Source: Solen grandis
Taxonomy: Eukaryota; Mollusca; Bivalvia; Adapedonta; Solenidae
NCBI GenBank assembly: GCA_021229015.1
Contig: CM037789.1
Location: forward strand, 39,530,926 to 39,594,925
Direction: 5' to 3'
Length of the DNA stretch: 64,000 nt
The position numbers and the translations under genes were made by a program. The notes beneath the pieces were generated by a model that saw only the letters and a program-made list of their open reading frames with translations, ran no database searches and was not told the origin of the DNA. Position 1 is the first letter of the stretch. The number at the start of each line of letters is the position of its first letter. Positions 37,130 through 48,232 of the stretch are shown piece after piece.

Positions 37130-37362
37130 TATAAGACAGGTATAATATTTCTACCTTGCAGTGGAAAAGGTTTGTGACATGATACGCATGCATCCATATT
37201 ATTCTGACACCAAACAGTCCTGAACCTAATCCATATTGTTGCTAATTGCCAAACAGAAAGCTGCACGTACTTTTTGTTCGACTTAAGTATATCGCCTTCA
37301 GGGATCAAACCAACGGCCTCCAGATCTCGAAAAGAATTCCCCAACCGCTAAACGTCTGTCTT
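37130..37362 (-). mobile_element. Degraded SINE
   Basis: GTGACATGATACGCATGCAT, ATTATTCTGACACCAAACAG and GGGATCAAACCAACGGCCTC follow the family order of body, linker and B box on the minus strand. Confidence 0.55.
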
Positions 37363-37371
37363 TAAATATAT

Positions 37372-37440
37372 CCTGGTGGCCTGGTGGTAATTTCAACGCT
37401 TTTGTAATCACGAAGTGGCAGGTTCGAATCCTTGATGCAG
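37372..37440 (+). mobile_element. tRNA-like head without body
   Basis: CTGGTGGCCTGGTGGTAATT (A-box-like) and GGCAGGTTCGAATCCTTGA (B box) are spaced as in a tRNA. No acceptor stem closes, so it is a SINE head or tRNA relic rather than a functional tRNA gene. Confidence 0.45.
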
Positions 37441-38179
37441 ATAAATTCTCTTTGTAAAGTCTTTCTTTTTTCATTTATATTTTCTTTTTTCTTTTTTTCT
37501 TCTGTTTATATACGAGAATGGACGAATAATTTGCAGGCTTGCTTGTGTGTGTTTTTTTCTTATTTATTTATCTTTTATTTCTTTTTATTATGTATGCAGT
37601 CGAGAATTGAGCAAACCATCTAAAGTATTCAGAATTTTAAAAAAATCGTGCTATATATGTATGATTTGCATGTAGAACATTATTGTATGTTATTGTCAAA
37701 CCAGGGCCTTGTGTGATGCGTGTGTGCTTCTCTGGACGTTGCTTTATGACAGGCACCTCAAAAAACTACGACACTGTCAAATTGAAACAGTTATATCTCA
37801 ACATTTAGCGAACAAAATAAACGAATGAACATATCAGCTGCACATTACAATACAACAAAGCAACATTGTAGTTCCATACAACACCTGGTACATGTGTATA
37901 ATTATGCGATACATTAGTGCAATTCTAACCATGTAATTTACTTTCATTTCCATACTATTATGTTCTATAGGCTTGATCAAAACATTGAAATGGAGAATAG
38001 ATCTACTCTTGTCCATTCCCGTTTAAACTTAAAACTCGTTCATTGACGGCACATGGGGATTAGCTTTCATAAAAGATGGGGAGTGCTTGCGACGCAAGAA
38101 ATAAAATGTGTATCTGATATAAACGTGATGTAATAATATAATACACACAAGGACACATTTTATAAAGTGAAGTGTACTA

Positions 38180-39045
38180 TAATGGAACAAGACTAATTTT
38201 GATGCCAAGCATCAACGACGCCGTGTGTGTTTTGAAGCATGACTTTAATAAAGCAAAAACCATTTCAGAATATTTAAACCAAAGTCGTAAAAGTGGCACT
38301 GTTATAGTCCTTTGATCGTGCTTAGCATATAAGGGTAGTTGCAGGACTGGTTGGTCCGCTGTCAGAATAATGTGTCTGGGTGTGGTATCATGCCACATGT
38401 CTACGGCGTGATACTGCAGTGTGGCAGCACTATATCTGTCTCAAGTAGACATCGTCTCCAAGTGACTGAAATACTGTCGGTGGGACGTTTAATCCAACAA
38501 ACAAACATTTACATACAGGGAGTTTAAATATTTCCACTAAGCAATGATGCATGTCATTTTGACAAATATCCTCAGCTGTAGGCTGTTTACTACCTTAGGT
38601 GTTTTCAAAAAAGTCCATATAATTCAAGCGTGTCTACGGCCTATTTTTTTTTTTTTTTGTCTTTTTGTTTTTGTTTCAAACAGTATTTTTCTATTTAATC
38701 TGAAAAAAAAAAACTTCATTAAATTATCGATAAAACTTAAAATATCAAATTATTCAGAAATATAGAACAAAAAAGGTACCAAAAATTCTTAAATTATAGT
38801 AAACCTATTATGTGATAATGATTTGAGATGCTATACATTCATTTATTTATATAACAATAAAGGTACATTTTCAGTAGGTTCATTTGGAAGACTTAGGGTA
38901 TGCAAGATGCATGAAATCTTCAGACAGTAAGCTACTAAGGCGGTGTTAATGTCAGTGTAAAAATTCAGCAGCAGGAACAACAAGGACAATGATAACGAAA
39001 CAAATCAGCACAGAAAAGTTTTTATCTGGTACGGGATTTCAAGCA
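38180..39045. repeat. Diverged segmental duplication, copy A
   Basis: Shares ACAAGACTAATTTTGATGC, CATTTCAGAATAT, ATATCCTCAGC, GTAGG then CGTTT or TGTTT, ATATCAAATTATTCAGAAAT, GGACAATGATAACG and ACGGGATTT in the same order with 45755-46318. It contains the SINE at 38276-38510, which the other copy lacks. Confidence 0.75.
38276..38510 (+). mobile_element. SINE body, 5'-truncated
   Basis: Starts in the linker (CCAAAGTCGTAAAAGTGGCA), lacks the tRNA head, and runs through the conserved body (GTGTGGTATCATGCCACATG, CTGCAGTGTGGCAGCACTAT) to the tail GGACGTTTAATCCAACAAAC. It lies inside one copy of a segmental duplication whose partner (45.75-46.32 kb) lacks it. Confidence 0.88.
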
Positions 39046-39177
39046 CTATATCATAATCAGCTTACATACTGGGACCGCAGATTGTGTCTGGGGCCGTCAA
39101 TTACACATGTCTGATTCGGCCATATATGTATAGTGATTGTGTGTTTACACTTTCTACATTATGCTATAATATGCATT

Positions 39178-39310
39178 ATAAGTCCCCTTCCGGTGTTCAC
39201 ACCGGAGGAGACTATAGGTTTGCCCTCCGTCTATCTGTCAGTCCGCCTGTCCGTCCGTCTGTCTTTCAGTCCGTCCGTAAGTCCGACCGGATGTCCGGAA
39301 GTCTGGATCA
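39178..39310. repeat. CCGTCCGTCTGTC-type dispersed repeat with a hairpin
   Basis: TCCGGTG-TTCA-CACCGGA (39189-39206) is a perfect hairpin. It is followed by TTTGCCCTCCGTCTATCTGT and a run of TCCGTCCGTCTGTC-like words. A similar TTTGCCCGTCTCTTTGTCTG stretch is near 44824. Confidence 0.5.
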
Positions 39311-40203
39311 CGTGATAACTTAAAAAAACGTGTAAGATAATATTATGAAACTTGGTATATGAATAGATGGCAGTATGGCGATTCAGCACGTCACTTTGTC
39401 TTTGTTTTTTTGGATCAAATTCTGGTTGCTATGGAGACGGTAAAATTATGCACCTCACCGGTAGGGGCTCATGTGTTGCATGCAACACCAGTTACTTGTT
39501 TATTATTATTATTACACCACATTTATATAGCACTTTTTTCATATATCTTATACGTTCAAAAGTGCTTTACAATCTGTTTAACACAAAAAAGAAAATAGGA
39601 GATATAAAATACATGCAATGAAACCATCCACTGAAACTAAATACACCTAAAATAAGGTAAGAATATCATGCGTAGAGTGCTTTAAAATATAAGTAACAAC
39701 AGTGTCATAATATCAAATAGTATTAAAGTAAAGTAAAGGCTCCCTGATAAAATTTAAGAAGCAAACTGGGAAAATATCATTAAATAAACGTGTAGAAAAC
39801 CAACATTAAAATGTTTAAAATCCACAGTTATTAAAAGTACAGTAATCGAGTAATTTTCCATTTTATTGATCGCTATAGAATCGAACAAAGAAGAATGTTT
39901 TTTAAGAGTTTCTTAAATGAGACGAAACTGCTGGACTGGCATATTAATACTGGCAACGAGTTCCAGAGTTTTGGAGCACTAAGAGTAAAGCATCTGTCCC
40001 CATATTTCCCTGTTTTGGTTCTAAGTTGGACTAGTGTCACTGAAACGTCTTGGATCTAAGTACACGGCTGGGTCTGTAAATTTCTAACATTAATTGAATA
40101 TACTCCGGTGATTGACCATGTAGTGCTTTGAACGTAAGAGTTAATATCTTAAACTGTATTCTGGCTTCTACAGGCAACCAATGCAGTTCTTTAAGGATGG
40201 GGG

Positions 40204-40515
40204 TTATATGACTGAAACGTGGGGGGTTTGTAATAATCCTAGCTGCTGTGTTTTGGACAGTTTGTAGCTTTTGGAGAGTGTTTTTGGTAATCCATATAAC
40301 AGAGAATTACAGTAGTCCAATCGAGATGTAACAAGACTGTTAACAAGTGATTTTGTTGCGTCAGTGGTCAGATACTGTCTGAAGTGGCTAATTCGGCGAA
40401 GTTGAGCATAACAAGATCGACACACTGAGTTTACGTGATCTTCTAAGTCTAATCTAGAGTCTAAAAAGCTCCAGATTTCTAACAACAGTAGCCGGTTGTA
40501 TTTTAGATGCTCCAA
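40204..40515 (-). pseudogene. CR1-like reverse transcriptase C-terminal fragment
   Basis: A 103-codon open piece contains SRLDLEDHVNSVCRSCYAQLRRI and SLVTSRLDYCNSLLYGLP, the thumb and connection region downstream of the YADD motif in CR1/Jockey-like elements. It sits 3' of the palm fragment on the same strand, after at least one frameshift. Its last 15 or so residues leave the family pattern, where another frameshift lies. Confidence 0.8.
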
Positions 40516-40796
40516 TGGTTATTGAAATATCACCAACAAGCTTTTCATTGTGTTTAGAAGAGAAAAGAATTACTTCAGTCTTATTGGTGTTGAGTTTAAG
40601 CATGTTTTGATGGATCCATGAAACTATGTCTGCCAGGCAGGCCTCGACACGCTGAACAGCTTCTGCAACATAACTTGATCAGTAGGGTTGAAAGCTATGT
40701 AAAGTTGAGAATCGTCTGCGTAAAAATGATGAAGTAGACCGTGGTTTCTGCAGATGGCTCCAACTGGTTTTGTATACATAAAGTAATTTTTCGGAC

Positions 40797-41036
40797 CTAA
40801 AACTGAGCCTGCGGAACACTGTAATTCATCAAAACTGCTTCTGACAACTGGCCGTCAATACAAACTGTTTGGTACCGGTCACCTAAGTAAGACGTCATCC
40901 ACTGAAGGGGTTTTCCCTCAATTCCAAAGTCATGTTTCAAACGATTCAAGAGTAAACTATGGTCGATGGTATCAAACGCAGCTGAGAGGTCAAGTAGGAC
41001 AAGAATGGTGACTTTATTTTGATCTAAGGATTGCAT
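40797..41036 (-). pseudogene. CR1-like reverse transcriptase fragment
   Basis: A 79-codon open piece carries the palm-domain sequence LDLSAAFDTIDHSLLLNRL, whose Asp is a catalytic metal ligand, followed by a degraded motif B (NYSVPQA where NYGVPQG is usual). It is the best preserved part of the minus-strand CR1-like LINE and does not encode a functional protein. Confidence 0.8.
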
Positions 41037-42092
41037 GATGTCATTTTGGACTTTAATTAATGCTGTTTCTGTAGAATGGAACTTCCTATAGGCAGATTGA
41101 TGCTGTTCATGTAGATTGTTCAGTGATAAATGACGCTCTAGTTGTGAGTCTACTGCTTTTTCTAGAACTTTTGAAACAAATGGTAAATTTGAAACTGGTC
41201 TATAAAATCTAATAGGTGATTTGAATATAAGAGCAACTCCACCTCATGTCTACCATCACGTGGCACATGTTTGATGCAATAACCAGAGGGAACCAATTCA
41301 GCAATGCAGGATTTGTCAATTTTGCTTCCGAGCCATGTTTCAGTAACAGCAACAATGTCAAAATCATTTGATAGTATGAAATCACAAAGTGAAATAGTTT
41401 AACTGCGGTTTCATTGATTTTTCAAGTTGACTTTTTTCATCTAAAAATCTGAACATTTTAAGGTAACAAAATATCTTCTTAAACCTTTTTCTAAGCTTTA
41501 ATGTATCAGGTTGCTTGCAAGGTCCGTTAACCAAGTTTGTAAAACACGTGGTCTACGAATTTACGGAGAGGCTATCAGATACCCATTAAATGTGTCGATT
41601 ATCTTTATTAACGATTTAAGATTTGCATATTTTTAATCTTATTTTTTTAAATGAGTTAATACAAGTAATTGATTCTAAAAGTTCTCTTTTTTTAACATAC
41701 TTCACATCATCATTCACATCACGTCGATTCCCGACCCGTATGACATAATTATTAATTACTATGTACATTCATTTTTTCTATCGAAATGACCATACACTGT
41801 TAACTGTATTTAATCCAAGTTAATATACGTGAGATGAATAAACCTGTATACATTGAGAATTTGTATCGAGGCTATTACAAACACTACCGCACGCACGCAC
41901 GTGCACACCGAATATCGTATTAAATATTGACAATTAATACAGGATAATGTACCCACTGAAGATGTTAATACGAATGATATAAAACGGCAATTACATTATC
42001 TCTTTAATCATCATTTTATGAACACGACCTGAAATTGTGATTTTTAGCCATTCGTTATTTTACAATAGATTTCTCTTGTAGACAAAACTTCC

Positions 42093-42126
42093 ACAAATGG
42101 ACTGAAATACTGTAGGTGGACTTTAA
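42093..42126 (+). mobile_element. SINE 3' end fragment
   Basis: ATGGACTGAAATACTGTAGG followed by TGGACTTTAAA matches only the last 30 bases of the SINE body. Confidence 0.5.
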
Positions 42127-42485
42127 ACATAAGAAAAAAAAACACGTCGTATACAGACCGTACTGTAAACAAATGTCCAATTGATATATGACTCTTTCCA
42201 GATATTTTGTGAACGTGACGTCTTTTCTAATGGGACATAATGTCTGACGTAAGCACTCAACGTCAAAATACCTTGTGCGGTGTAAATATCTAAGATTTGC
42301 AAATAGTTGTATATGCACTTCACCTATTGCATAATAGACATGTCATTGCCGTTGCATTGTTAGTTAGGCGAGTATGAAGAATCGATTTTCGATAACTGCC
42401 TGTTATAACGCACTGTCCAAAACCGGTTTTATATATACAAAAAAAGGGAAATGATCTACGATGAAGATTTTGCAGCATGATAAAG

Positions 42486-42620
42486 GCTCAAGTGCCTGGA
42501 TGTTTCGCTTCTCATTAATGCGATCCCGGGTTCGATTTCTGGTCAAGTATGAGAGTGGGTACAGTGGTCACCCGTCGTGACATGTTGATTTTATCCGGGT
42601 TCTCCTCTTCCCTCCCACAA
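42486..42620 (+). mobile_element. Second copy of the CCGGGTTCTCC-type SINE
   Basis: Head GGCTCAAGTGCCTGGATG with B box CCCGGGTTCGATTTCTGG, then TTATCCGGGTTCTCCTC and CCCTCCCACA. It aligns with the domain at 53768-53950 but is more diverged. Confidence 0.6.
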
Positions 42621-44097
42621 AAATTACCACATATGCCACCACCAGAGTCATCGAGAGTGATAAATATAAGTTTTGTTAACTACATTTTCGTAGTCGATGT
42701 AACATTCGATGTAAATACAGTGTAAACCTTTAAAAGGTCCAGTGCAGAGATTACAGCTAAGTACACAGGTAAAAAATGTTTTTAATCAGAAATAACATTT
42801 TTATCTCTACCCGGTGAAGGAGATTTCATTAGTTCTTCCTTTCGTGAATGTAGCCTTAAAAACAACAAGACTTAAACATCATAAATGAATGTTCATGTTG
42901 GTGGCATTGTTTAGATTTAGACTGGTCGTAATTCATAATGGAGACATGTATCACTGTAGGGCTAGTTCATTCACCTTTAAATGTCTGTTGATTGTTTGTA
43001 GCAATGCCGACGACAGGAAACATACACATCATGCCATTGTATTCAAATATGATCAAATCACATGTAGCAAACATTCATATTATGTAGAGTCAATCGTCCC
43101 GTAATTAAATGTTTCAAGGGCTTGTTTGTATACACCTTGAAGAAAAAGAAAACACGTAGCACCGATACACTATGCTCAGAGCAACATTTTGATTGGTTAG
43201 AAGACATAGGTGTCATTCAAGTATATGACTTTCATTTAAAGTCCTCCTTTAGAACGTTAACATTGTATGTAATTGTTATTTCTGTCATCACAATATGTAC
43301 TGGCATTTTCATCATTTTTGCCACCTAACAAAGTGGTTGTTCTAATACCGACTGGCCCATGTCAGGAAAATGTTTTTGACTGAAATATAGTCGAGGGGAG
43401 GTACAGTAAAGTATCAGTGTAAATGTTTACCTAGAGACTGTGTTATCAGTATCAATGCAGTGAAATGATAAACATAGTCTAAGAAAACGAAAGTCCACAT
43501 CAGACCACATTGCTTTGTTTAATCTTCTCATTTTAGTGTAGTAGACGCGAATGCTGCGAATATTGATTTTTTTTTAACAAATGATACGAGTTGGTGGCCT
43601 AGAAAGACATTCATTCCTTAAGATAAATTCGTGTAAATAATTTGGAACTATTGTTTGAACATTCTATTAAGACCATGTTTTTACAAATATATATTTTTCA
43701 ATAAAATTTAATGCAAATCAGTTTTCATGTGTTTGAACATTATCGACACCAATAAACACACTATCTTTCACTGATCGTTTAATCTATAAGTGTTTGGTAT
43801 TAATAGCAATGTCGCGTAGAAACCTTATCTCCAAATAATACATGCGGATATAACAAAACACACTTAAAGCAAATTCAACGTTTTTCTGTCAAAGTTAAAG
43901 AGGAAGTTTGGAAACAAGAACAAAGGTAAGGTATTCTGATTTACTTGAAACTTATGTATCCATTATCAATATGAAATTCATAAAGATGAATAATATGTTT
44001 TGATATTATAAAAAATTCTAGGATTTTTTCAATCCATATAGTTGACATATTTACCATTAAGATTAAATACAAAAGAAATATGGTGTTATAGTTTCCG
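42621..44097. other. Intergenic DNA
   Basis: No gene recognised. ORFs at 42889-43104 and 43122-43328 show no domain or codon pattern suggesting a real protein. Confidence 0.4.
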
Positions 44098-44295
44098 TGC
44101 TTGACGCTCAGCATAGAAGGGTAATAGTTGCAGGACTGGTGGGCCCGGTGTCAGGGTAATGTGACTGGGTGTGGTATCATGCCACATGTCTACGGCGTAA
44201 TACTGCAGTGTGGCAGCACTGTATCTGTCTCAAGTAGACATCGTCTCCAAATGACTGAAATACTTTCGGTGGGACGTTCAACCAAACAAATAAAG
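44098..44295 (+). mobile_element. SINE body, 5'-truncated
   Basis: Well-preserved body and tail (GGTATCATGCCACATGTCTA, CTGCAGTGTGGCAGCACTGT, GACGTTCAACCAAACAAATA) without the tRNA-like head. Confidence 0.88.
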
Positions 44296-45063
44296 AAAAG
44301 AAATAAATTAATTTTATAATATCAACCATTAACTTCATTAATATTCACGTGAAAATTTATAGCTTAATAAATAGCCATTTTGAACTTTAAATGATATATG
44401 ATATATTCTTTGCACGCCGATTATGTAGAAGCTAAGCTAAGTTATTGTACATGTATCAGGAAACAGAGGAGACCCTGATCAGATAGTTCCTGGATATTTC
44501 AAAATTAATTGAATTAATGCATTTTTATCCCTGAGATACCCCTGCTATTTCTTTTTATCTGTTATTGGTTTACAAAATAAGAAGAGAAATCGATATACCA
44601 TTTTGTCGTGAACGTTCAATGTAGGACTGTGTGAAGCGTTTCATGAAGTAAACCCCGGCGTTTAGTAAGGAAGACATTATATCTCCACCATATGTTTTTT
44701 TATATCTTTGTCATCATAAATAGCTCACCACATCCCCAACGTTCGTTTCAGTCATGCGATGATTTCTGTCTATACTTGATAGCGATTAATTTTACCCACC
44801 TAAGATGGAGCATATGGATGCTGGTTTGCCCGTCTCTTTGTCTGTCTGTTAAACGTAACATAACTCAGATGCCTTTGGACACATCATCTTTGAAGCATGA
44901 TCAATATAAAAAAAATGTTTCTCTCCGTTGTTAATGACTTTATTTCCTGTCAAAACAAATCGGCAAGTAGAGGTCATATTGCACGGGAAAACGACTTTTA
45001 GTAAACGCCACTTCGGGGAAATCGGTTACATATTGAATACGGAATGCCCGAAGGATGTGCTCG

Positions 45064-45185
45064 CGGTATCATGTGACACGATCCGAAACATGGCGTCCTC
45101 ACCAATTCCAGGTAGCGAATTTGTAACTTCAGCCTGTGAAGTTAACGCATGCGCAAAGAGTGAAGGTGATATGTCATGTGACGGC
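45064..45185. promoter_or_regulatory. Promoter-like CpG-bearing patch
   Basis: TCATGTGAC E-box-like words occur near 45070 and 45173, with an ACATGGCG (45088-45095) and an NRF1-like CGCATGCGCA (45146-45155) between them. A 92-codon ORF (44928-45206) overlaps but looks like nothing known. Confidence 0.25.
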
Positions 45186-45754
45186 ACGAGAAAATTGAAT
45201 TTCTAAATAAAAATTCTGTAATTCTAAATATAGTTCCAGTACCATTCAAAACACTATTGCCAGTGATGGGGAATCCAACCACATTTTTTTTTCAATCACG
45301 AATTGTTTCATTAGGTGGCCATACGTCTGTGGTCACCAAATGCAAGATATTGATAGATAATAATGTATTGATAGGCCTGATACACATATATGACCATCTG
45401 TGAACGAGCTGCGATCGATTGTGCCGAGATAGTCAATATATTGTGCTTGATATATGTATAGTAAAATCTCCATCCTTGTGATCTAAATTGACTGCTCAAA
45501 ATTGTGACAATTTTGCTGAACTATACAGTTAAGACAATATGCCGGATTGCTTGATTTAAATATTTCACCTGCAACCACAATCTTTTCGTTGTACTAACTC
45601 ACCTGTTGAGCGGGTTCCATGAGATAGCATGCGTGAAATATGTATTTGGGTATTTGATCTTTAGCTGACGAGCCTTGAAGAAATTGTATTTTGATAAAAT
45701 TGTGTCTATATAATTAGATTGCATACGCCTCTCTATCGCGACCTGCTCTTTAGT

Positions 45755-46211
45755 AGGATACAAGACTAATTTTGATGCAAATCATCAAAGACGCCGAGCT
45801 TGTTTTTATCATTTCAGAATATGTTGATATAAGTATCATTTACAAACAGCTGGTCTAAGTAGTAGTAGTTTCATTTTGCAATGATACCATACCATTTTGC
45901 CATATATCCTCAGCCGTAGGCCGTTTGGTTTAGAGATTTCTAAAGTGTGCTTTAAAAAGTACATGTAAATCAAGTGTGCTTTAGGACTAATATCCATAAA
46001 TATCTTCTTTTTTCAAATATCTTTATTTATTTAATCTGAAAAATAACATATGGAGGATATTGCTGATTAAAAACGTATCAAATTATTCAGAAATATAGAA
46101 AAAATAGCAAAGAAAAATGTTACTTTGATTATAGTAGACATGTTGTATGAAGATGATTGGAGTTGCCATATGATCAATGATGTAATACATAGATAAGTAA
46201 AGATACATTTT

Positions 46212-46246
<35 letters not shown>

Positions 46247-46318
46247 AAAAAAGGACAATAGTAACAAAAAAAATCACAAAAAAAACAATAGATAATTTTT
46301 TTAGGCACGGGATTTAGG
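45755..46318. repeat. Diverged segmental duplication, copy B
   Basis: Collinear with 38180-39045: ACAAGACTAATTTTGATGC, CATTTCAGAATAT, ATATCCTCAGCCGTAGGCCG, TATCAAATTATTCAGAAATA, GGACAATAGTAAC and CACGGGATTT. It lacks the SINE and carries the ATC microsatellite instead. Confidence 0.75.
46212..46246. repeat. ATC microsatellite
   Basis: About 12 ATC units. They create poly-Met or poly-Asp stretches in spurious minus-strand ORFs. Confidence 0.95.
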
Positions 46319-46379
46319 TACAGTTCCCGGAATTTTATAAAAAAAGCAGCGTTACGTATGTTCTGAATTCTAACCAATA

Positions 46380-46462
46380 CTATTTTAACGATTTTGGTAT
46401 GTCGCGTCGCGGTTGCGATTGGTACCAATGACCTCCTACTCGCGGACCCTCTAACCTGTAAA
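46380..46462 (-). mobile_element. SINE head fragment
   Basis: ACGATTTTGGTATGTCGCG and GGTTGCGATTGGTACCAATG match linker and B box on the minus strand, followed by CTACTCGCGGACCCTCTAAC in place of the A-box part. Confidence 0.5.
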
Positions 46463-46789
46463 TAAATTGTTTCACTTGAGATTGATAATGTCAGCAGATT
46501 AAGAAGTTAAATGTGTTTTGTCTTAACTTATTCTTATTTTGAGTGACATATAGAGGATCTAGACGATCGGTAATCGTTTACGAAAATAATAATAATAATA
46601 ACAATAATAAAGAGTTTGCTAGAATGATGATAGCGAACAAGTTTAACATTTATATTAAATAGTAGACGTAGACGTGTTATTATTAATTAACTCATCATCA
46701 TATCACAAGACTATATATGTATATAATGATAGCCCCACACAGATTTTAAAAATGTTATAAGACGCAAACACGCACGCACCTACCAGTTC

Positions 46790-46985
46790 CGGCTGCCAAG
46801 TGGTTTGAGGATAAATAGGGAGGTCGTTGGTTCGATTCCCGGCCGTGACATACCAAAGTCTGCCACGTGTCACATGTCTACGTAGTGATACTGCAATGCG
46901 GTAACATTATATATTATTTGTCTTAAGAAGACATAGTCTCCAAATGATTGAAATACTGTGGGTGGGCCGTTGAACACAGAATAAA
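46790..46985 (+). mobile_element. SINE with tRNA-like head and internally deleted body
   Basis: The head (TGCCAAGTGGTTTGAGG, then a B box in TTGGTTCGATTCCCGG) continues to GACATACCAAAGTC. The sequence then jumps directly to GTCACATGTCTACG, with about 100 bases of body missing, and ends at GGTGGGCCGTTGAAC. Confidence 0.8.
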
Positions 46986-47680
46986 GGGACATAATTTGCT
47001 GTTCGCGTTCAATACTTTTGGAGTTTTATTTTCTTTTGTTAACGGAATCCAAAATGGAAATTGACAGAAAAGAAAAATCCTCAAGATTTAGAGGACTGGT
47101 ACACTTTGATATACAGATCCGAATTGCGGACAATATCAAATCCTGAAGCTTCTGAAAAACGGACAACTTCCTTGGCCTCGACATTCCACTCCTGTTTTCA
47201 AAATAACGGAACTTCTAAATTCTGAAATCTAGACGATATTGCTGTAGCTGTTTTATATCGATGAAATTCAATTACCAAACTCCGGAAAGTGCAGAAAGTA
47301 AAACAGATAATCAAATGATGATCACATTGAGAACTAAAATTAACTAGAACCGCAAGCAGCATCTCGGTTTTCGCCTTTTTATCTCAGGCACAGTATTCAA
47401 TATGGAATAAAAAAAAAAAACTAAAAACTTTTTTTTTGACCTGAGGATAATTACTAAGATGTACACATAAAAAGTGCTCTGGAGTTTTTTGCTAAATAAC
47501 ACAGATATAGTGACGAAAGAGTGAAAGTTTTGGTACCTATGGATAGATAATGATGATGAGAAGATGATGGTGTAAAATTCAAGGAAAAACTTTATCTTAT
47601 TCAGAAGATAAAAAGAAAATGAATCACTAAGAGAGAAAATAAAGACTTTAGAAAAGAAACAAACAGAAAAAATCAAAGAA

Positions 47681-48232
47681 ATGAATGAGAAAATCACTGA
47701 AACTGAAGTTTTATGTAAGGAGGCAAATATCCGCTCCAACCAAAATGAACAATATTCTAGAAAAAACAATATAAAGGTAATGAACGTCTCAGAAGTTGAA
47801 AAGGAAACTAATGAAGAATTGAGCGACAGAATGGTAGAAATTTTTAAACTAAAAGATATCATCCTTAACAAAGATGACATAATGGCCATTCACCGAATCC
47901 CAGGAAAAAGAGGAACCACCAGACCAGTACTAATGAAGATGAAGAACAATGAAGCGAAAACAACACTGATGAAGGGGAGACGACCCATGAAGGAGGCAGG
48001 CTACAGACTTGTTGATGATGTAACATTCTTAAACACAGGACTCATCAATAGACTGTTTTTAAAGGAAGAAATTCAAAGTGCCTGGTTTTTCAACGGATCA
48101 GTTTTTGGCAGAACAAACACTGATGAAAGAATAAAATTCCAGATTTATGACAATATTGACAATGTAATTGTGCAGTATAGGGAGAAGTCGTACATGTACC
48201 AACAACAGTGTTACAAAGAGAACCGCCGCTGA
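47681..48232 (+). CDS. LINE ORF1 protein, RNA-binding, N-terminally incomplete
   Basis: This 183-codon ORF resembles L1-type ORF1 proteins, which coat LINE RNA as a nucleic-acid chaperone. A Glu/Lys-rich coiled-coil start is followed by NEQYSRKNNIKVMNV, the entry to an RRM-like fold, then IMAIHRIPGK, RPVLMKMKN and a C-terminal region with VDDVTFLN. The same frame is open upstream to about 47615 (SLREKIKTLEKKQTEKIKE), so the annotated ATG is probably internal to a longer coiled coil. A stop at 47609-47611 closes that frame, but another frame just upstream (KFKEKLYLIQKIK) reads as more coiled coil, which suggests a frameshift or 5' truncation. Related proteins are longer than 183 residues, so this copy is incomplete at its N-terminus. 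Confidence 0.7.
   Translation: MNEKITETEVLCKEANIRSNQNEQYSRKNNIKVMNVSEVEKETNEELSDRMVEIFKLKDIILNKDDIMAIHRIPGKRGTTRPVLMKMKNNEAKTTLMKGRRPMKEAGYRLVDDVTFLNTGLINRLFLKEEIQSAWFFNGSVFGRTNTDERIKFQIYDNIDNVIVQYREKSYMYQQQCYKENRR

Larger units (their letters stand above)
39499..41400 (-). mobile_element. Degenerate, internally deleted CR1-like LINE
   Basis: Read on the minus strand, the element begins with endonuclease remnants (FDIVAVTETWLG at about 41330-41375), then jumps without the usual intervening sequence to reverse transcriptase motifs (YRPVSNLPFVSKVLEKAV, QSAYRKFHSTETALIK, VLLDLSAAFDTIDHSLL at 40797-41036, FYADDSQLY near 40700). It continues to a C-terminal part (SRLDYCNSLLYGLP at 40204-40515, ALHWLPVEARIQFKILTL near 40150). 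It ends near 39499 in an ATAATA repeat, a typical CR1 3' end. Several frameshifts and stops show it is dead. Roughly 250 residues between endonuclease and reverse transcriptase are missing compared with normal CR1 proteins. Confidence 0.85.

Noticed and set aside
37372..37440. A functional tRNA gene
   Set aside because: A and B boxes are present but no acceptor stem or full cloverleaf can be closed.
38177..38527. Short ORFs on both strands with conserved wording also at 44128, 55768 and 58139
   Set aside because: They are translations of the common SINE body, not a gene family.
39084..39323. ORF rich in SVRPSV-like repeats
   Set aside because: It translates the TCCGTCCGTCTGTC repeat, a dispersed non-coding element.
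47344..47889. 181-codon minus-strand ORF rich in Ser and Phe
   Set aside because: It is largely antisense to the LINE ORF1 coding sequence and reflects A-rich codons on the plus strand.
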